Shown here one piece after another: positions 8,389 to 17,110 of a stretch of DNA of 64,000 bases. Source of the stretch: Mobilicoccus sp032056465 (GTDB taxonomy: Bacteria > Actinomycetota > Actinomycetes > Actinomycetales > Dermatophilaceae); assembly GCF_032056465.1 (NCBI RefSeq), contig NZ_DAMBCL010000005.1. The stretch is one strand, 5' to 3'. The stretch's first letter is position 1. Every line of letters starts with the position of its first letter. The position numbers and the translations under genes were made by a program. Under the pieces are notes generated by a model. It made no database searches, was not told the DNA's origin, and saw nothing but the letters and a program-made list of their open reading frames with translations.

Positions 8389-8778
8389 ATGAGACGGCGC
8401 ATCGAGGTCGACGGCCCGGTCGATGTGGCGACCGCCTGGTCGCGGTACGCGGATCTGTCGGTCTGGCCGCGGTGGTCACCGCAGATCCGTGCCGTCGACG
8501 CCGACGGCACTCACCTCGTCCCGGGGCTGCACGGCCTCGTCCGCGGACCGCTCGGCACCGCCGTGCCGTTCCGCGTCGATCACGTCGACGAGGCCGACCT
8601 GTCGTGGTCCTGGACCGTGGCCCTCGCGGGGCTGGACATCCGGATGCGCCACGACCTGCGGGCGCACGACGGCGGCACCACCGCAGGACTGACGATGGAC
8701 GCACCACCCGTCGTCGCCCTCACCTACGGCCCACCGGCCCGGGTCGCCCTCCGACGCCTCTGCCGACGGGAGATCTGA
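8389..8778 (+). CDS. SRPBCC (START/polyketide-cyclase-like) family protein
   Basis: 129 residues with the SRPBCC pattern: an opening strand RRIEVDGPVDVATAWSRYADLSVWPRWSPQI, central beta-strands and a C-terminal helix. The fold forms a hydrophobic pocket for lipids, aromatics or polyketides; no catalytic residue can be assigned. The ATG at 8389 follows AGGAGAGAGG. It is divergent from the hydroxyphenylpyruvate dioxygenase gene, so an aromatic ligand is conceivable but only by context. Its stop lies 17 bp from the end of the converging aminotransferase gene. Confidence 0.75.
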   Translation: MRRRIEVDGPVDVATAWSRYADLSVWPRWSPQIRAVDADGTHLVPGLHGLVRGPLGTAVPFRVDHVDEADLSWSWTVALAGLDIRMRHDLRAHDGGTTAGLTMDAPPVVALTYGPPARVALRRLCRREI

Positions 8779-8795
8779 GCCCGTCCGAGACGCGA

Positions 8796-10118
8796 TCAGA
8801 GCGTGCCCAGCGCCTCGTCGAGCGCCGCCACCGCCCGCTCGACCTCCTGGGGCGAGACGAGACACGGCGGAACCATGTGGATGCGGTTCGCCGAGGGGAA
8901 GACGAGGACGCCCCTCTCCTGGCAGGCCTTCTTCACGGCGGCGACCTGCGCGTCCGCGAGCGGGGTGCGGGTCCGGGCGTCGGCGACGAGTTCGACGGCC
9001 CAGAACACGCCCGTCCCGCGGACCTCACCGACGACCGCGTGCTTCTCGGCGAGACGGTGCAACGCCGGCCCGAGGTGGTCGCGGCCGATCGTCGCCGCGT
9101 TCTCGACGGCCCCCTCCTCCGCCATCGCGGTGAGGTTCGCGACGATCGAGGCGGCCGCGAGCGGGTGCCCCGAGTACGTGAGTCCGCCGTGGAAGACGCG
9201 CTCGTCGAACTCGTGCGCGATCCAGGAGTCGATCATCACCCCGCCGACCGGGACGTAGCCGGAGTTGACCCCCTTGGCGAACGTGACGAGGTCGGGGCGC
9301 ACGTCGTGGGCGTCGAGCGCGAGCCACTCCCCCGTGCGACCGAATCCGGCCATGACCTCGTCGAGGATGAGGACGATGTCGTAGCGGTCCGCGATCTCCC
9401 GGACCCCCGACAGGTACCCGGGCGGGGGAACCATGATCCCGGCGGTGCCGGGGATCGTCTCGAGGAGGATGCCGGCGATCGACCCGGGCCCCTCGCACTG
9501 GATGACCCGCTCGAGGTGGTGCAGCGCACGTTCGCATTCCTCCTCGGGGGTGCTCGCCCAGAACTCGCTGCGGTAGAGGTAGGGGCCGAAGACGTGGACG
9601 TGGCCCCGGGCGTACTCGTTCGACTGCCGCCGCCAGTCCCCCGTCGCGACGATCGAGGCGCCGGTGTTGCCGTGGTAGGAGCGGTAGCGGCTGACGATCT
9701 TGTCGCGCCCGGTGACGAGTCGCGCGAGGCGCATGGCGTTCTCGTTGGCGTCGGCCCCGCCGTTCGTGAAGAAGACCTTGTCGAACCCCTCGGGAGCACG
9801 GTCGAGGATGAGCTGCGCCGCCCTCGCACGGGTCGCGTTGGCCGTCGCCGGGGCGATGGTCGCGAGCTGCCGGGCCTGGTCGGCGATGGCCTCGACGATG
9901 CGGGGGTGCCCGTGGCCCATGTTCGTGAACACGAGCTGGCTGGAGAAGTCGAGATAGCGGCGGCCGTCGTGATCCCACAGCTCACTGCCGGATCCGCCCG
10001 CGATCTCGAACGGGGGAAGGTGGCCCTGCGCGGACCACGAGTGCATCACCGCGGCGTGGTCCGCCTCGATGACGTCGGCGCTGCGGATGGTGCCGTCGGT
10101 GGAGTCGGTGAGGGCCAT
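8796..10118 (-). CDS. Class-III pyridoxal-phosphate aminotransferase
   Basis: 440 residues, typical of class III (omega-amino acid, diamine or taurine aminotransferases). The N-terminal DHDGRRYLDFSSQLVFTNMGHGHP, the phosphate-binding FFTNGGADANENAMRLAR, the cofactor Asp in LILDEVMAGFGRTGEW and the Schiff-base Lys in TFAKGVNSGYVP are all present. The amino donor cannot be assigned from sequence; taurine, beta-alanine or polyamine substrates are all possible. The ATG at 10118 is chosen because GAGGAGA precedes it at good spacing; upstream in-frame codons lack such a site. It stands alone behind a strong hairpin (10330-10359) that separates it from the SDR operon. Confidence 0.9.
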   Translation of the reverse strand: MALTDSTDGTIRSADVIEADHAAVMHSWSAQGHLPPFEIAGGSGSELWDHDGRRYLDFSSQLVFTNMGHGHPRIVEAIADQARQLATIAPATANATRARAAQLILDRAPEGFDKVFFTNGGADANENAMRLARLVTGRDKIVSRYRSYHGNTGASIVATGDWRRQSNEYARGHVHVFGPYLYRSEFWASTPEEECERALHHLERVIQCEGPGSIAGILLETIPGTAGIMVPPPGYLSGVREIADRYDIVLILDEVMAGFGRTGEWLALDAHDVRPDLVTFAKGVNSGYVPVGGVMIDSWIAHEFDERVFHGGLTYSGHPLAAASIVANLTAMAEEGAVENAATIGRDHLGPALHRLAEKHAVVGEVRGTGVFWAVELVADARTRTPLADAQVAAVKKACQERGVLVFPSANRIHMVPPCLVSPQEVERAVAALDEALGTL

Positions 10119-10329
10119 GGCGGTGTTCTCCTCTGGGCAGCGATCGTCGCGTTGTCGTCCGTGCGACACCGTCGTCCGTGTGACACCGGGCGACCGGTGC
10201 GGGCGGCCTGCCTGCACGGTACGCGGATTCCCCCGGCGACGACGTCCGGGGTCGGCCGACACGAGGCGCAGCGATGCCCTGCTGCCACGCGCCACGCGCC
10301 CCGGGGGGCGGTGCCCGGCGCGACCGTCG

Positions 10330-10359
10330 GGGGGCCGGGCGGTCGGCCACCCGGCCCCC
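10330..10359 (-). terminator. Hairpin ending the SDR/membrane-protein operon
   Basis: GGGGGCCGGG (10330-10339) and CCCGGCCCCC (10350-10359) form a perfect 10-bp stem with a 10-nt loop, 20 bp beyond the stop of the membrane protein (minus strand). No U-tract. Confidence 0.7.
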
Positions 10360-10378
10360 GAGTCCGGACGCGCGTTCC

Positions 10379-10891
10379 TCAGCGCGTGCCGAGCGGACGG
10401 TCGAGCAGACCGGCCGTGCCCCGTTGCTGCTCACCGAGATAGGAGTCGAGCACGAGCAGCGCGCCGGTGGTGACCGGGGTCGCCCACTGCAGCCACTCGA
10501 TCCGGCGACGGGCCTGCGCCCGTTCCGTCGCCGAGGCGCCGGTGTCGCCGACCGTCTCCCCCACCTTCCACGCGGCGGCCGACGACGCGAGTGCCAGTCC
10601 CGTCGTCGCGGTCTTGAGGACGACGGCGCTCGTCGTGGGCGCATGGCGCCGGACGCGCCGACGGTTGTCGGCGACGATCCCGAGGCCGGAGAGCAGATGC
10701 AGGCCGATCGCGGCACCCTGCACGGGTCCCCATCGGTTCCAACCGGTGTCGGCCACCCGCCGCCGTTCCTCGCCGGTGTCGGGCTCACGCGACGCCGGGT
10801 TGAGGGCGACGGCCCCCATGAGGGAGCCACCGAACCAGGCGGCGTTGGTGAGCAGGTGGGTCGCGCGGATGGTCGTGGACAGGACGCTCAT
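10379..10891 (-). CDS. Small membrane protein of unknown function
   Basis: 170 residues, family not recognised. Hydrophobic segments at about residues 8-30 (LLTNAAWFGGSLMGAVAL), 55-72 (GAAIGLHLLSGLGIV), 88-106 and 145-160 suggest three or four membrane helices. The ATG at 10891 has GGAGC 7 nt upstream. It starts 46 bp after the SDR stop on the same strand and is followed by a terminator hairpin, so the two form an operon. Function cannot be inferred beyond a link to the upstream NAD(P)-binding protein. Confidence 0.75.
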   Translation of the reverse strand: MSVLSTTIRATHLLTNAAWFGGSLMGAVALNPASREPDTGEERRRVADTGWNRWGPVQGAAIGLHLLSGLGIVADNRRRVRRHAPTTSAVVLKTATTGLALASSAAAWKVGETVGDTGASATERAQARRRIEWLQWATPVTTGALLVLDSYLGEQQRGTAGLLDRPLGTR

Positions 10892-10937
10892 GGGTGCTCC
10901 GATCTGGGGAGGGTGCGGCAGGCGCCGAGCCGGGTGC

Positions 10938-11969
10938 TCACTCCTGGCCCGGGAGGACGGACTTGACGGCGTCGACGACCTTCGCGACCGGCGGTCTGGC
11001 GTCGCCGCCGTCGGTCCACGCGGGGTCCTGGGGCATCGGCCCCATCGGGTCCGCGTCCTCGGGTGCGGCGGTCCGCGGGGTGAGGGAGCGACGGATGGAC
11101 TCCTCCACGCCGATGAGCTCATAGCCCTCGGGGAGCAGGTCGCGCACGAAATCGTCCTCACTGCAGACCATGTCGTGGTGGAGGCTCTCGATGAGGGATT
11201 CGACCGTCGCCGACGGCACGTCGGTCAACGAGCCGACGAGGGTGCCGACGAGCTGGGTCGGCAGCAGCGGGATCGTCACCTGCGGGCGGGTGAGGTCGGC
11301 GAGCTCGGCGTACGTCTCCAACAGCTCGGGGTAGGGCATGCGGTCGGGACCACCGACGTCGTAGGACCGCGACGGGCCGTCCACCGAGAGCGCGCCGTAC
11401 AGCGCCTCGAGCACGTCGACGATCGCGATCGGCTGCACCTCCGACCGCATCCAGTCCGGTACGGTCTGCACCGGCATCCGCTCACTCACCTGGCGGATGA
11501 CCTCGAAGCTCGTCGAGCCACTGCCCATGAGCACCGCGGCACGCAACGTCACGGTGACCGCCGGGCTCGAGCTGAGGATCTCCTCGACCTCCAGGCGCGA
11601 GGCGATGTGGCGCGACAGCTCGTCGTGATCGACGGGCGGGACGAGGCCGGACAGATAGACGATGCGCCCGACACCCTTGTCGCGCACCGCGTTCGCCATG
11701 TTCGTGGCGCCCTCACGGTCCTTCTCGACGAAGTCGTCCCCGGCCATGCCGTGGATCATGTAGTAGACGGCGTCGATGCCCTCGCAGGCGGCCTCGACCT
11801 CGTCGCCGTCGAGGATGTCCATCTCGACCGTCTCGACGCGGTCGGACCACCAGGGCTGCTCCTTGGTGGAATCCGAGGTGGTCGTGCGCACCTCGTGGCC
11901 GCGGTCGAGGAGCAACGGCACGAGCCGCCCCCCGACGTATCCGGTCGCACCCGTGACCAAGATCTTCAT
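10938..11969 (-). CDS. NAD(P)-binding SDR/NmrA-like epimerase-fold protein
   Basis: 343 residues beginning MKILVTGATGYVGG, the GxxGxxG dinucleotide-binding loop of extended or atypical short-chain dehydrogenases. Strands continue with VEMDILD and IVYLSGLVPP. The YxxxK catalytic pair is not obvious (the region reads HDELSRHIASRLEVEEIL), which points to the atypical NmrA-like group and not to a classical epimerase. Residues 1-230 match sugar-epimerase-like DUF2867-type proteins; the tail (about 280-343) is low complexity. The ATG at 11969 has GAAGGAG upstream. It heads a two-gene operon and diverges from doxX across a 321-bp region carrying a duplicated 17-bp palindrome. Confidence 0.8.
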   Translation of the reverse strand: MKILVTGATGYVGGRLVPLLLDRGHEVRTTTSDSTKEQPWWSDRVETVEMDILDGDEVEAACEGIDAVYYMIHGMAGDDFVEKDREGATNMANAVRDKGVGRIVYLSGLVPPVDHDELSRHIASRLEVEEILSSSPAVTVTLRAAVLMGSGSTSFEVIRQVSERMPVQTVPDWMRSEVQPIAIVDVLEALYGALSVDGPSRSYDVGGPDRMPYPELLETYAELADLTRPQVTIPLLPTQLVGTLVGSLTDVPSATVESLIESLHHDMVCSEDDFVRDLLPEGYELIGVEESIRRSLTPRTAAPEDADPMGPMPQDPAWTDGGDARPPVAKVVDAVKSVLPGQE

Positions 11970-12081
11970 GTTCCCCACTCCTTCGGGCCTGCCGGGCAGG
12001 CGTCGACGACCGGCCTCGATTGAGGTCGGCGGAGGGCGCCGTCCGAACCCTGGCGGGGGACGGGTTCGGTCGAGGCCGTCC

Positions 12082-12133
12082 GGTCGCTGCCACCGACCTT
12101 GTCGACCCGGCCGCCGGGTCGCTGCCACCGACC
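12082..12133. promoter_or_regulatory. Duplicated 17-bp palindromic element (candidate operator)
   Basis: GGTCGCTGCCACCGACC occurs at 12082-12098 and again, identical, at 12117-12133, 35 bp start to start. Each copy is itself an inverted repeat (GGTCG/CGACC). They sit midway in the divergent SDR/doxX region (11970-12290), which fits a dimeric regulator binding two sites. Nothing else stands out in that region apart from the doxX -10 box. Confidence 0.45.
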
Positions 12134-12277
12134 CGAGGACCACGGTGCGCCCGGCACCACCTGGGACGATATCCCGGTCCCCGGCACGCGGCGAGCCCGA
12201 TCAGGTGTGTCGTGGGCCGCGTCCGGTGGAGGCGGGTGCGTCGCCGGAGCCCCCGGTGACCGAGGAATACCGAGGAG

Positions 12278-12283
12278 TACCGT
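12278..12283 (+). promoter_or_regulatory. -10 box of doxX (leaderless type)
   Basis: TACCGT ends 7 nt before the ATG at 12291. No SD lies at normal spacing (GAGGAG is 13 nt away), so transcription would start at or next to the A of the start codon. Confidence 0.5.
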
Positions 12284-12290
12284 CGGTCGC

Positions 12291-12722
12291 ATGAAGAAGC
12301 TGCTCACCCACAAGCCGCGCGCGACGCGCTCCCAGGACCTCACCCGCCTCGCGCTCGGCGCGTTCATGACCTACGCCGGCATCGCGCACCTCACCACCGC
12401 ACGCGACGAGTTCCAGGCCCAGGTGCCGCCGTGGTTCCCGGCCGACGCCGACCTCGTCGTCGTCGGCTCCGGCGTCGTCGAGATCGCGCTCGGTGCCTCT
12501 CTGCTCGCCCTCCCCCGCCAGCGCCGTCTCACCGGTCTCGCGCTCGCGGCGTTCTACGTCGCCGTGTTCCCGGGCAACATCGCCCAGTACGTCGAGCACC
12601 GCGACGCGTTCGGTCTCGACACCGACACCAAGCGGCTCGTGCGCCTCGCCTTCCAGCCCGCCCTCGTCGCCGCGGCCCTGTGGGGGGCGGCGCTCCCCGA
12701 GCGTCACACCGAGGAGGACTGA
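12291..12722 (+). CDS. DoxX-family membrane protein
   Basis: 143 residues with four predicted membrane helices (LALGAFMTYAGIAHLT, VVVGSGVVEIALGASLLAL, LTGLALAAFYVAVFPGNIAQYV, ALVAAALWGAAL) and the DoxX-like pattern of Gly and Ala-rich helices with FPGNIAQY in the third. The family is linked to redox or quinone-associated functions in actinobacteria, but no activity can be read here. The ATG at 12291 is preceded by a TACCGT box at 7 nt. The stop codon lies inside the first copy of a 16-bp tandem repeat. Confidence 0.8.
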   Translation: MKKLLTHKPRATRSQDLTRLALGAFMTYAGIAHLTTARDEFQAQVPPWFPADADLVVVGSGVVEIALGASLLALPRQRRLTGLALAAFYVAVFPGNIAQYVEHRDAFGLDTDTKRLVRLAFQPALVAAALWGAALPERHTEED

Positions 12723-12761
12723 CACCGGCGAGGACTGACACCGGCGAGGACTGACACCGGC
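12714..12761 (+). repeat. 16-bp x3 tandem repeat over the doxX stop codon
   Basis: GAGGACTGACACCGGC is present three times without a mismatch (12714-12729, 12730-12745, 12746-12761). The first copy contains the doxX stop TGA at 12720. Since 16 shifts the frame by one, the three TGAs at 12720, 12736 and 12752 fall in all three plus frames. Confidence 0.95.
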
Positions 12762-12848
12762 GCGGACGCCTGTCCGACCACCTCGACCACGGGCGTCCTG
12801 TCCCGTGAGGGGAGGACCACCGGCCCCGGCCGGACGGGTGCCCCGGCG

Positions 12849-13895
12849 TCAGCCGCCGACCCGGCCGTGACGGTTGCGGGGTCGGAGGCGGACGCCGGGA
12901 AGGGGCGGGGCCGGGATGCGGTCGCCCTCGGTCCATCCGGGCACGGCGCCGAACTGCTCGTCACCGGCCTCGTAGGCCTCGCGGAAGGCGACGATCTCGT
13001 CGTGGTCGCGACCGACGAAGTTCCACCACATCACGATCTCCTCCTCGAAGGGGGCCCCGCCGAGCAGGACGAGGCGGGCCCCGTCGTCGCCCGCCTCGAG
13101 GACGACCTCGTCCATGCCCGCCTCCAGGCAGGCGAGATCGCCGAAGGACAAAGGCTCCCCCTGCACCGCCACCCCGCCCGTGTCGAGGAGCACGGCGTGC
13201 TCGAAACCCGGGTCGGTCCGCAGACGGACGCGGGCACCTGCCGTGAGATCGAGCTGCGCCCCGAGCAGCGGGGTGAAGGTCCGCACGGGTGAGGTCGAGA
13301 CGAGGTCGGACCCACCGCGTTCGCCCTCGTCACCCGGCACGGAGTCCCCGGCCACGCGGAGTTCACCGATGAAGACCCGCAACCGACCCGCGTCCGACGG
13401 GAGCTCGACGACCTCGGGAACGTGATGGTCGAAGGCGCGGGCCGTGTGGCGGTCGGCGTCCGGCAGCGCGACCCACAACTGCACCCCGTGCAGTCGACGG
13501 GTGTCCGCGGTCGTCACCTCCGAGTGGGCGATGCCCTCCCCCGCCGTCATGAGGTTGACCGCTCCCGGCTCGACCAGGCCGATCACCCCACCGGAGTCGC
13601 GGTGTTCGATGACGCCGTCGAAGAGCCAGGACACCGTCTGCAGGCCGGTGTGCGGGTGCGGCGCGACGTGCATCGCCCCCTCGCCGTCGGCGGACACCTC
13701 GTGCGGCCCGTAGTGGTCGACGAAGCACCACGCGCCGACGAACGAGCGTGTGCGGTGGGGCAGGGTCCGGCGTACGGTGATCGCCCGAAGGCCACCGAGG
13801 GGGACCTCACGCGGCGAAAGGATCTCGACGCGGGGATCGGCCGGGCACTCTCGCACCGGCCCCTCGACGGTGGGGTCGCTCTGGTCGCTCGTCAT
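12849..13895 (-). CDS. Pirin-family cupin protein
   Basis: 348 residues with the two cupin barrels of pirins. The N-terminal metal site is intact: HPHTGLQT supplies two His, and the later GEGIAHSEVT supplies His and Glu, the Fe-binding set known in pirin and in YhhW-type quercetin dioxygenases. The signature LPHRTRSFVGAWCFVDHYGP precedes it. The role may be redox sensing or flavonoid dioxygenation; neither can be chosen from sequence. The stop of the upstream serine hydrolase is 12 bp away on the same strand, so the two are probably co-transcribed. It converges with doxX. Confidence 0.9.
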   Translation of the reverse strand: MTSDQSDPTVEGPVRECPADPRVEILSPREVPLGGLRAITVRRTLPHRTRSFVGAWCFVDHYGPHEVSADGEGAMHVAPHPHTGLQTVSWLFDGVIEHRDSGGVIGLVEPGAVNLMTAGEGIAHSEVTTADTRRLHGVQLWVALPDADRHTARAFDHHVPEVVELPSDAGRLRVFIGELRVAGDSVPGDEGERGGSDLVSTSPVRTFTPLLGAQLDLTAGARVRLRTDPGFEHAVLLDTGGVAVQGEPLSFGDLACLEAGMDEVVLEAGDDGARLVLLGGAPFEEEIVMWWNFVGRDHDEIVAFREAYEAGDEQFGAVPGWTEGDRIPAPPLPGVRLRPRNRHGRVGG

Positions 13896-13907
13896 GCGAC
13901 CAGCCTC

Positions 13908-15248
13908 TCACCCTCGGGTGCTCGCGAGCGCCGCCACGAGCGGCACGACGGCCGGGTCCCGGCCCGACATGGCGGGGCTGAAGCCGAGGCGGACGACGAC
14001 CAGCCCGGCGCTCGGCACGACGAAGAGGCGCTGCCCGTCGTGCCCCTGCATCCAGTAGGTGTCGGCGGGCAGCGAGGGCTGGACCAGGGTCCCGTCGGGC
14101 AACCGGTTGACCCACCAGCTCGAGGCGTAGCCGACCTCCTCGGACGCCGCGACGGCCTTCACGGTCGTCGACTCCCTCATCCACCCCTCCGGCAGCAGCC
14201 GCCGCCCCTCCCAGACGCCGTCCTGCAGCGCGAACTGACCGATCGCGGCCCACTCGCGCGGCGTCGCCCACAGGTAGGAGGAGCAGACGGGGTTGCCGAC
14301 ACCGTCGGTCTCCATGACGGCGTGCCGCAGACCGAGAGGGGCGAGGAGCCGACTCGGCACGAGCGAGGTGCTCGCGCCGGTCTTGGCGCCGAGGACCGAG
14401 CAGAGCAGGGTCGTGCTCCCGCTGCTGTACTGCTGATAGGTGCCGACCGGGTGCGCCGACCTCTGCGAGGCCACGAAGGCGCCCATGTCCCTCTCGTCGT
14501 ACAGCATCCGGGTGATCGGTGTCCCGAGGTCGTACGTCTCGTCCCACGCCAGACCACTCGTCATCCGGAGCAGGTCGTCGACGGTGATCCTCGACCGATC
14601 GTCCATCCACTCCGGCCGCAGCCCCGCGTCGGTGACCTTCACCGTCCCCTCGAGCACGAGCCGACCGGTGAGCAGGTTGGTCACGCTCTTGGTCATCGAC
14701 CAGCCGAGCTGGGGTGTGTCCCTGGTGAACCCGTCGGCGTAGCGCTCCGCGACCACCCGGCCGTGCTCGACGACGACGACGGCACGCGTCCCCAGGTCCG
14801 CGCGGGCGGCGTCGGTGAGGTCGTCACCGAACGCCTCGTCGAGCAGCGCCTCGGTGGCCGGGTCGGCCTTCGGGACGGCCTGCGACTCGAGGGGATCGGC
14901 GCCGAACGGCGGGATCGGCGCCGGGTCGGGGTCCTTCTCGACGCCGCCGAGGGTGCAGCCCGTCGCCCGGTCGTAGGTCGCCGACTGTCTCGCGAGCAGT
15001 CCCGCGATCGAGGTCGACGCCTCGCCGTCGTTCACGCGGGTCGTGAGGACGGGGACCAGTGGGTTCGGCGGGAGGTCGCTCTCGGGACGGCCGCGCCCCG
15101 CGATGAAGGTCACGGCGCACGCGTTGTGGGCGGCGTAACCCGTGCCCGTCCGGAGCAGGGGGCGCTCGTACCAGTAGCCGCCGACGACGCCGGCGAGGAG
15201 CAGGACGAGCAGGCCGAGCAGGACCGTGGGTCGACGGCGGCGGCGCAT
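13908..15248 (-). CDS. Membrane-anchored serine hydrolase (beta-lactamase/class C-like)
   Basis: 446 residues. Residues 7-25 form a membrane anchor, so the rest should face outside. The penicillin-binding/class C triad is visible: SMTK in LGWSMTKSVTN (nucleophile Ser and Lys), Tyr in QQYSSGSTTLL (YxS/N type) and HDG near the C terminus in MQGHDGQRLFV. Proteins of this kind include esterases, D-aminopeptidases and beta-lactamase-like enzymes; the substrate is unknown. A TAGCGT box lies 6 nt before the ATG and no SD is seen, indicating a leaderless mRNA. Pirin follows 12 bp downstream. Confidence 0.88.
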   Translation of the reverse strand: MRRRRRPTVLLGLLVLLLAGVVGGYWYERPLLRTGTGYAAHNACAVTFIAGRGRPESDLPPNPLVPVLTTRVNDGEASTSIAGLLARQSATYDRATGCTLGGVEKDPDPAPIPPFGADPLESQAVPKADPATEALLDEAFGDDLTDAARADLGTRAVVVVEHGRVVAERYADGFTRDTPQLGWSMTKSVTNLLTGRLVLEGTVKVTDAGLRPEWMDDRSRITVDDLLRMTSGLAWDETYDLGTPITRMLYDERDMGAFVASQRSAHPVGTYQQYSSGSTTLLCSVLGAKTGASTSLVPSRLLAPLGLRHAVMETDGVGNPVCSSYLWATPREWAAIGQFALQDGVWEGRRLLPEGWMRESTTVKAVAASEEVGYASSWWVNRLPDGTLVQPSLPADTYWMQGHDGQRLFVVPSAGLVVVRLGFSPAMSGRDPAVVPLVAALASTRG

Positions 15249-15254
15249 GACGCG

Positions 15255-15260
15255 ACGCTA
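15255..15260 (-). promoter_or_regulatory. -10 box of the serine hydrolase gene (leaderless type)
   Basis: Minus-strand TAGCGT with exactly 6 nt (CGCGTC) to the ATG at 15248. The same hexamer and spacing occur at comEA. Confidence 0.6.
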
Positions 15261-15328
15261 TCGCGTGGACCACCGGCGGACCACGGACTCGGCGGCCGCG
15301 CGCACTCCTCCTCGCGCCACCTCCTCGG

Positions 15329-17110
15329 TCACTCGGCGCCGCGGGGGCGGGGGTCGGCCAGTTCGTAGGCGGCCATGACGAGGCCCAGATGGCTGAACGC
15401 CTGCGGGAAGTTGCCGAGCATCTCCCCGGAGGCGTCGAGTTCCTCGGCGTAGAGGCCGAGCGGGCCGGCGAGCCCGAGGACCTTCTCCATGAGCCGGCGG
15501 GCGTCGTCGTGCCGGCCCATCCACGCGTAGGCCTGGACGAGCCAGAAGGTGCACAGCACGAAGGGGTGCTCGTCGCCGTCGAGCCCGTCGACCCCCGAGG
15601 TCGTGCGGTAGCGGAGGACGAGGCCGTCGACGAGCAGGTCCTCCTCGACGGCCGCCACCGTCGCGACGTAGCGGGGGTCGTCCGCGGTGCAGAACCCGAG
15701 ATGCGGCATGAGCAGCAGGGAGGCGTCGACCTCGTCGGTGTCGTAGTGCTGCACGAACGACCCGCGCTTCTCGCCGACCCCCCGCCGGTCGATCTCTGCG
15801 CGCACCTCCTCGCGGACCCGACGCCACCGCTGGAGGTCGCCGCCCTCGGGCAGCTCCCCGTCCTCGACGCCGCGGATCGCGATGTCCATCGCCGCCCACA
15901 CCATCGCCCGGGAATGGGTGAAGTGACGCAGCGGACCCCGGATCTCCCAGATGCCGTTGTCCGGCTGCTCCCAGTGATCGGCGAGGTGGTCGACGAGTGC
16001 GACCTGGAGCGCACCGGACAGGTCGGTCTCGGGGTTGCCGGCCGCGCGGGCCTGGGCGAGCGCGAGCATGACCTCGCCGAGCACGTCGGTCTGCAGCTGG
16101 TCGACCGCGCCGTTGCCCACCCGGACCGGACGCGAGTCCGCATACCCGGGCAGGTGCTCGAGCTCCCGCTCGGGCAGTTCTCGGCCGGCGTCGACGCGGT
16201 ACATGATCTGCATGTCGGAGGGGTCACCGGCGATCGCCCGCACGAGCCAGTCGCGCCACGCGGCGACCTTGCTCGTGTACCCGGCGCGGACGAGCGCCTC
16301 GAGCGTCAGTGCGGAGTCGCGCAACCACACGTAGCGGTAGTCCCAGTTGCGCGATCCGCCGATCTCCTCGGGCAGGGAGGTCGTCGGCGCGGCCACGATG
16401 CCGCCGGTGTCGGCGTGGGTGAGGTGGCGCAGCACGAGAAGTGAGCGACGGACCTCCTCCTCGTAGGGCCCCTCGTAGGTGACCTCGGCGAGCCACTGCT
16501 CGTCACCCTCGACGCTCGCCTCGACGGCGCGGCTCACATCGACCGCGTCGCACGGCTCACGGTGGGACCACTGCCACGTCATGTGCAGGTCGATGACCTC
16601 GCCCTCACCCACCTCGAACCGCGTCTCCTCCACCCGTCCCCTCCGTACCGGGGGCAGGTGGGGGCCGCGGAGCGTGAACCGGTCGGGGCCGGCGACGGCG
16701 ACGAGCGTCTGCCCCTCCTGGACCACGAGCGGACACTGCAGGCCGTACCCGGGCCGGATCTGCCAGTCGTGACGAAGGGTCACCCGTCCCCGCACGCCCT
16801 CGATGCGCCGCAGGACGTCGGCGCGGCCCGTCTCCTCCGGCATGACGTCGCAGATGCGCACCGCGCCCGAGGCGGTCTCGTGCACGGTCTCCAGCACGAG
16901 GCTGCCGCCGACGTAGCGGCGCGTCGTCGTGGCCTCCTCGACGGGACTCAGCACCCACCGACCGTGATCGGGGGTGCCGAGGACCGAGGCGAAGCAGGCG
17001 GTCGAATCGAAGTCGGGCAGGCACAACCAGTCGATCGATCCCTCCGGCGAGATGAGGGCCCCCGTCCTGCGGTCTCCGATGAAGGCGTAGTCGGCGATCG
17101 GTGTGGGCAT
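15329..17110 (-). CDS. Glycoside hydrolase family 15 (trehalase/glucoamylase type)
   Basis: 593 residues, the usual length of actinobacterial GH15 enzymes. It opens with PIADYAFIGDRRTGALISPEGSIDWLCLPDFDS. The (alpha/alpha)6 barrel shows NWDYRYVWLRDSALTLEALV, a candidate acid Glu in NGIWEIRG and the C-terminal GNFPQAFSHLGL. No signal peptide is visible, so it should act in the cytoplasm on trehalose or a maltodextrin. In actinobacteria such intracellular GH15 proteins are often trehalases, but specificity is not decided here. GAGAGGA precedes the ATG at 17110. The gene lies beside a stress locus, and mobilising stored sugar in that setting is an inference. Confidence 0.9.
   Translation of the reverse strand: MPTPIADYAFIGDRRTGALISPEGSIDWLCLPDFDSTACFASVLGTPDHGRWVLSPVEEATTTRRYVGGSLVLETVHETASGAVRICDVMPEETGRADVLRRIEGVRGRVTLRHDWQIRPGYGLQCPLVVQEGQTLVAVAGPDRFTLRGPHLPPVRRGRVEETRFEVGEGEVIDLHMTWQWSHREPCDAVDVSRAVEASVEGDEQWLAEVTYEGPYEEEVRRSLLVLRHLTHADTGGIVAAPTTSLPEEIGGSRNWDYRYVWLRDSALTLEALVRAGYTSKVAAWRDWLVRAIAGDPSDMQIMYRVDAGRELPERELEHLPGYADSRPVRVGNGAVDQLQTDVLGEVMLALAQARAAGNPETDLSGALQVALVDHLADHWEQPDNGIWEIRGPLRHFTHSRAMVWAAMDIAIRGVEDGELPEGGDLQRWRRVREEVRAEIDRRGVGEKRGSFVQHYDTDEVDASLLLMPHLGFCTADDPRYVATVAAVEEDLLVDGLVLRYRTTSGVDGLDGDEHPFVLCTFWLVQAYAWMGRHDDARRLMEKVLGLAGPLGLYAEELDASGEMLGNFPQAFSHLGLVMAAYELADPRPRGAE

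Noticed and set aside
12431..12754. Alternative plus-strand frames inside doxX
   Set aside because: They are out-of-frame Arg-rich translations that end only because of the 16-bp repeat with TGA in each frame.
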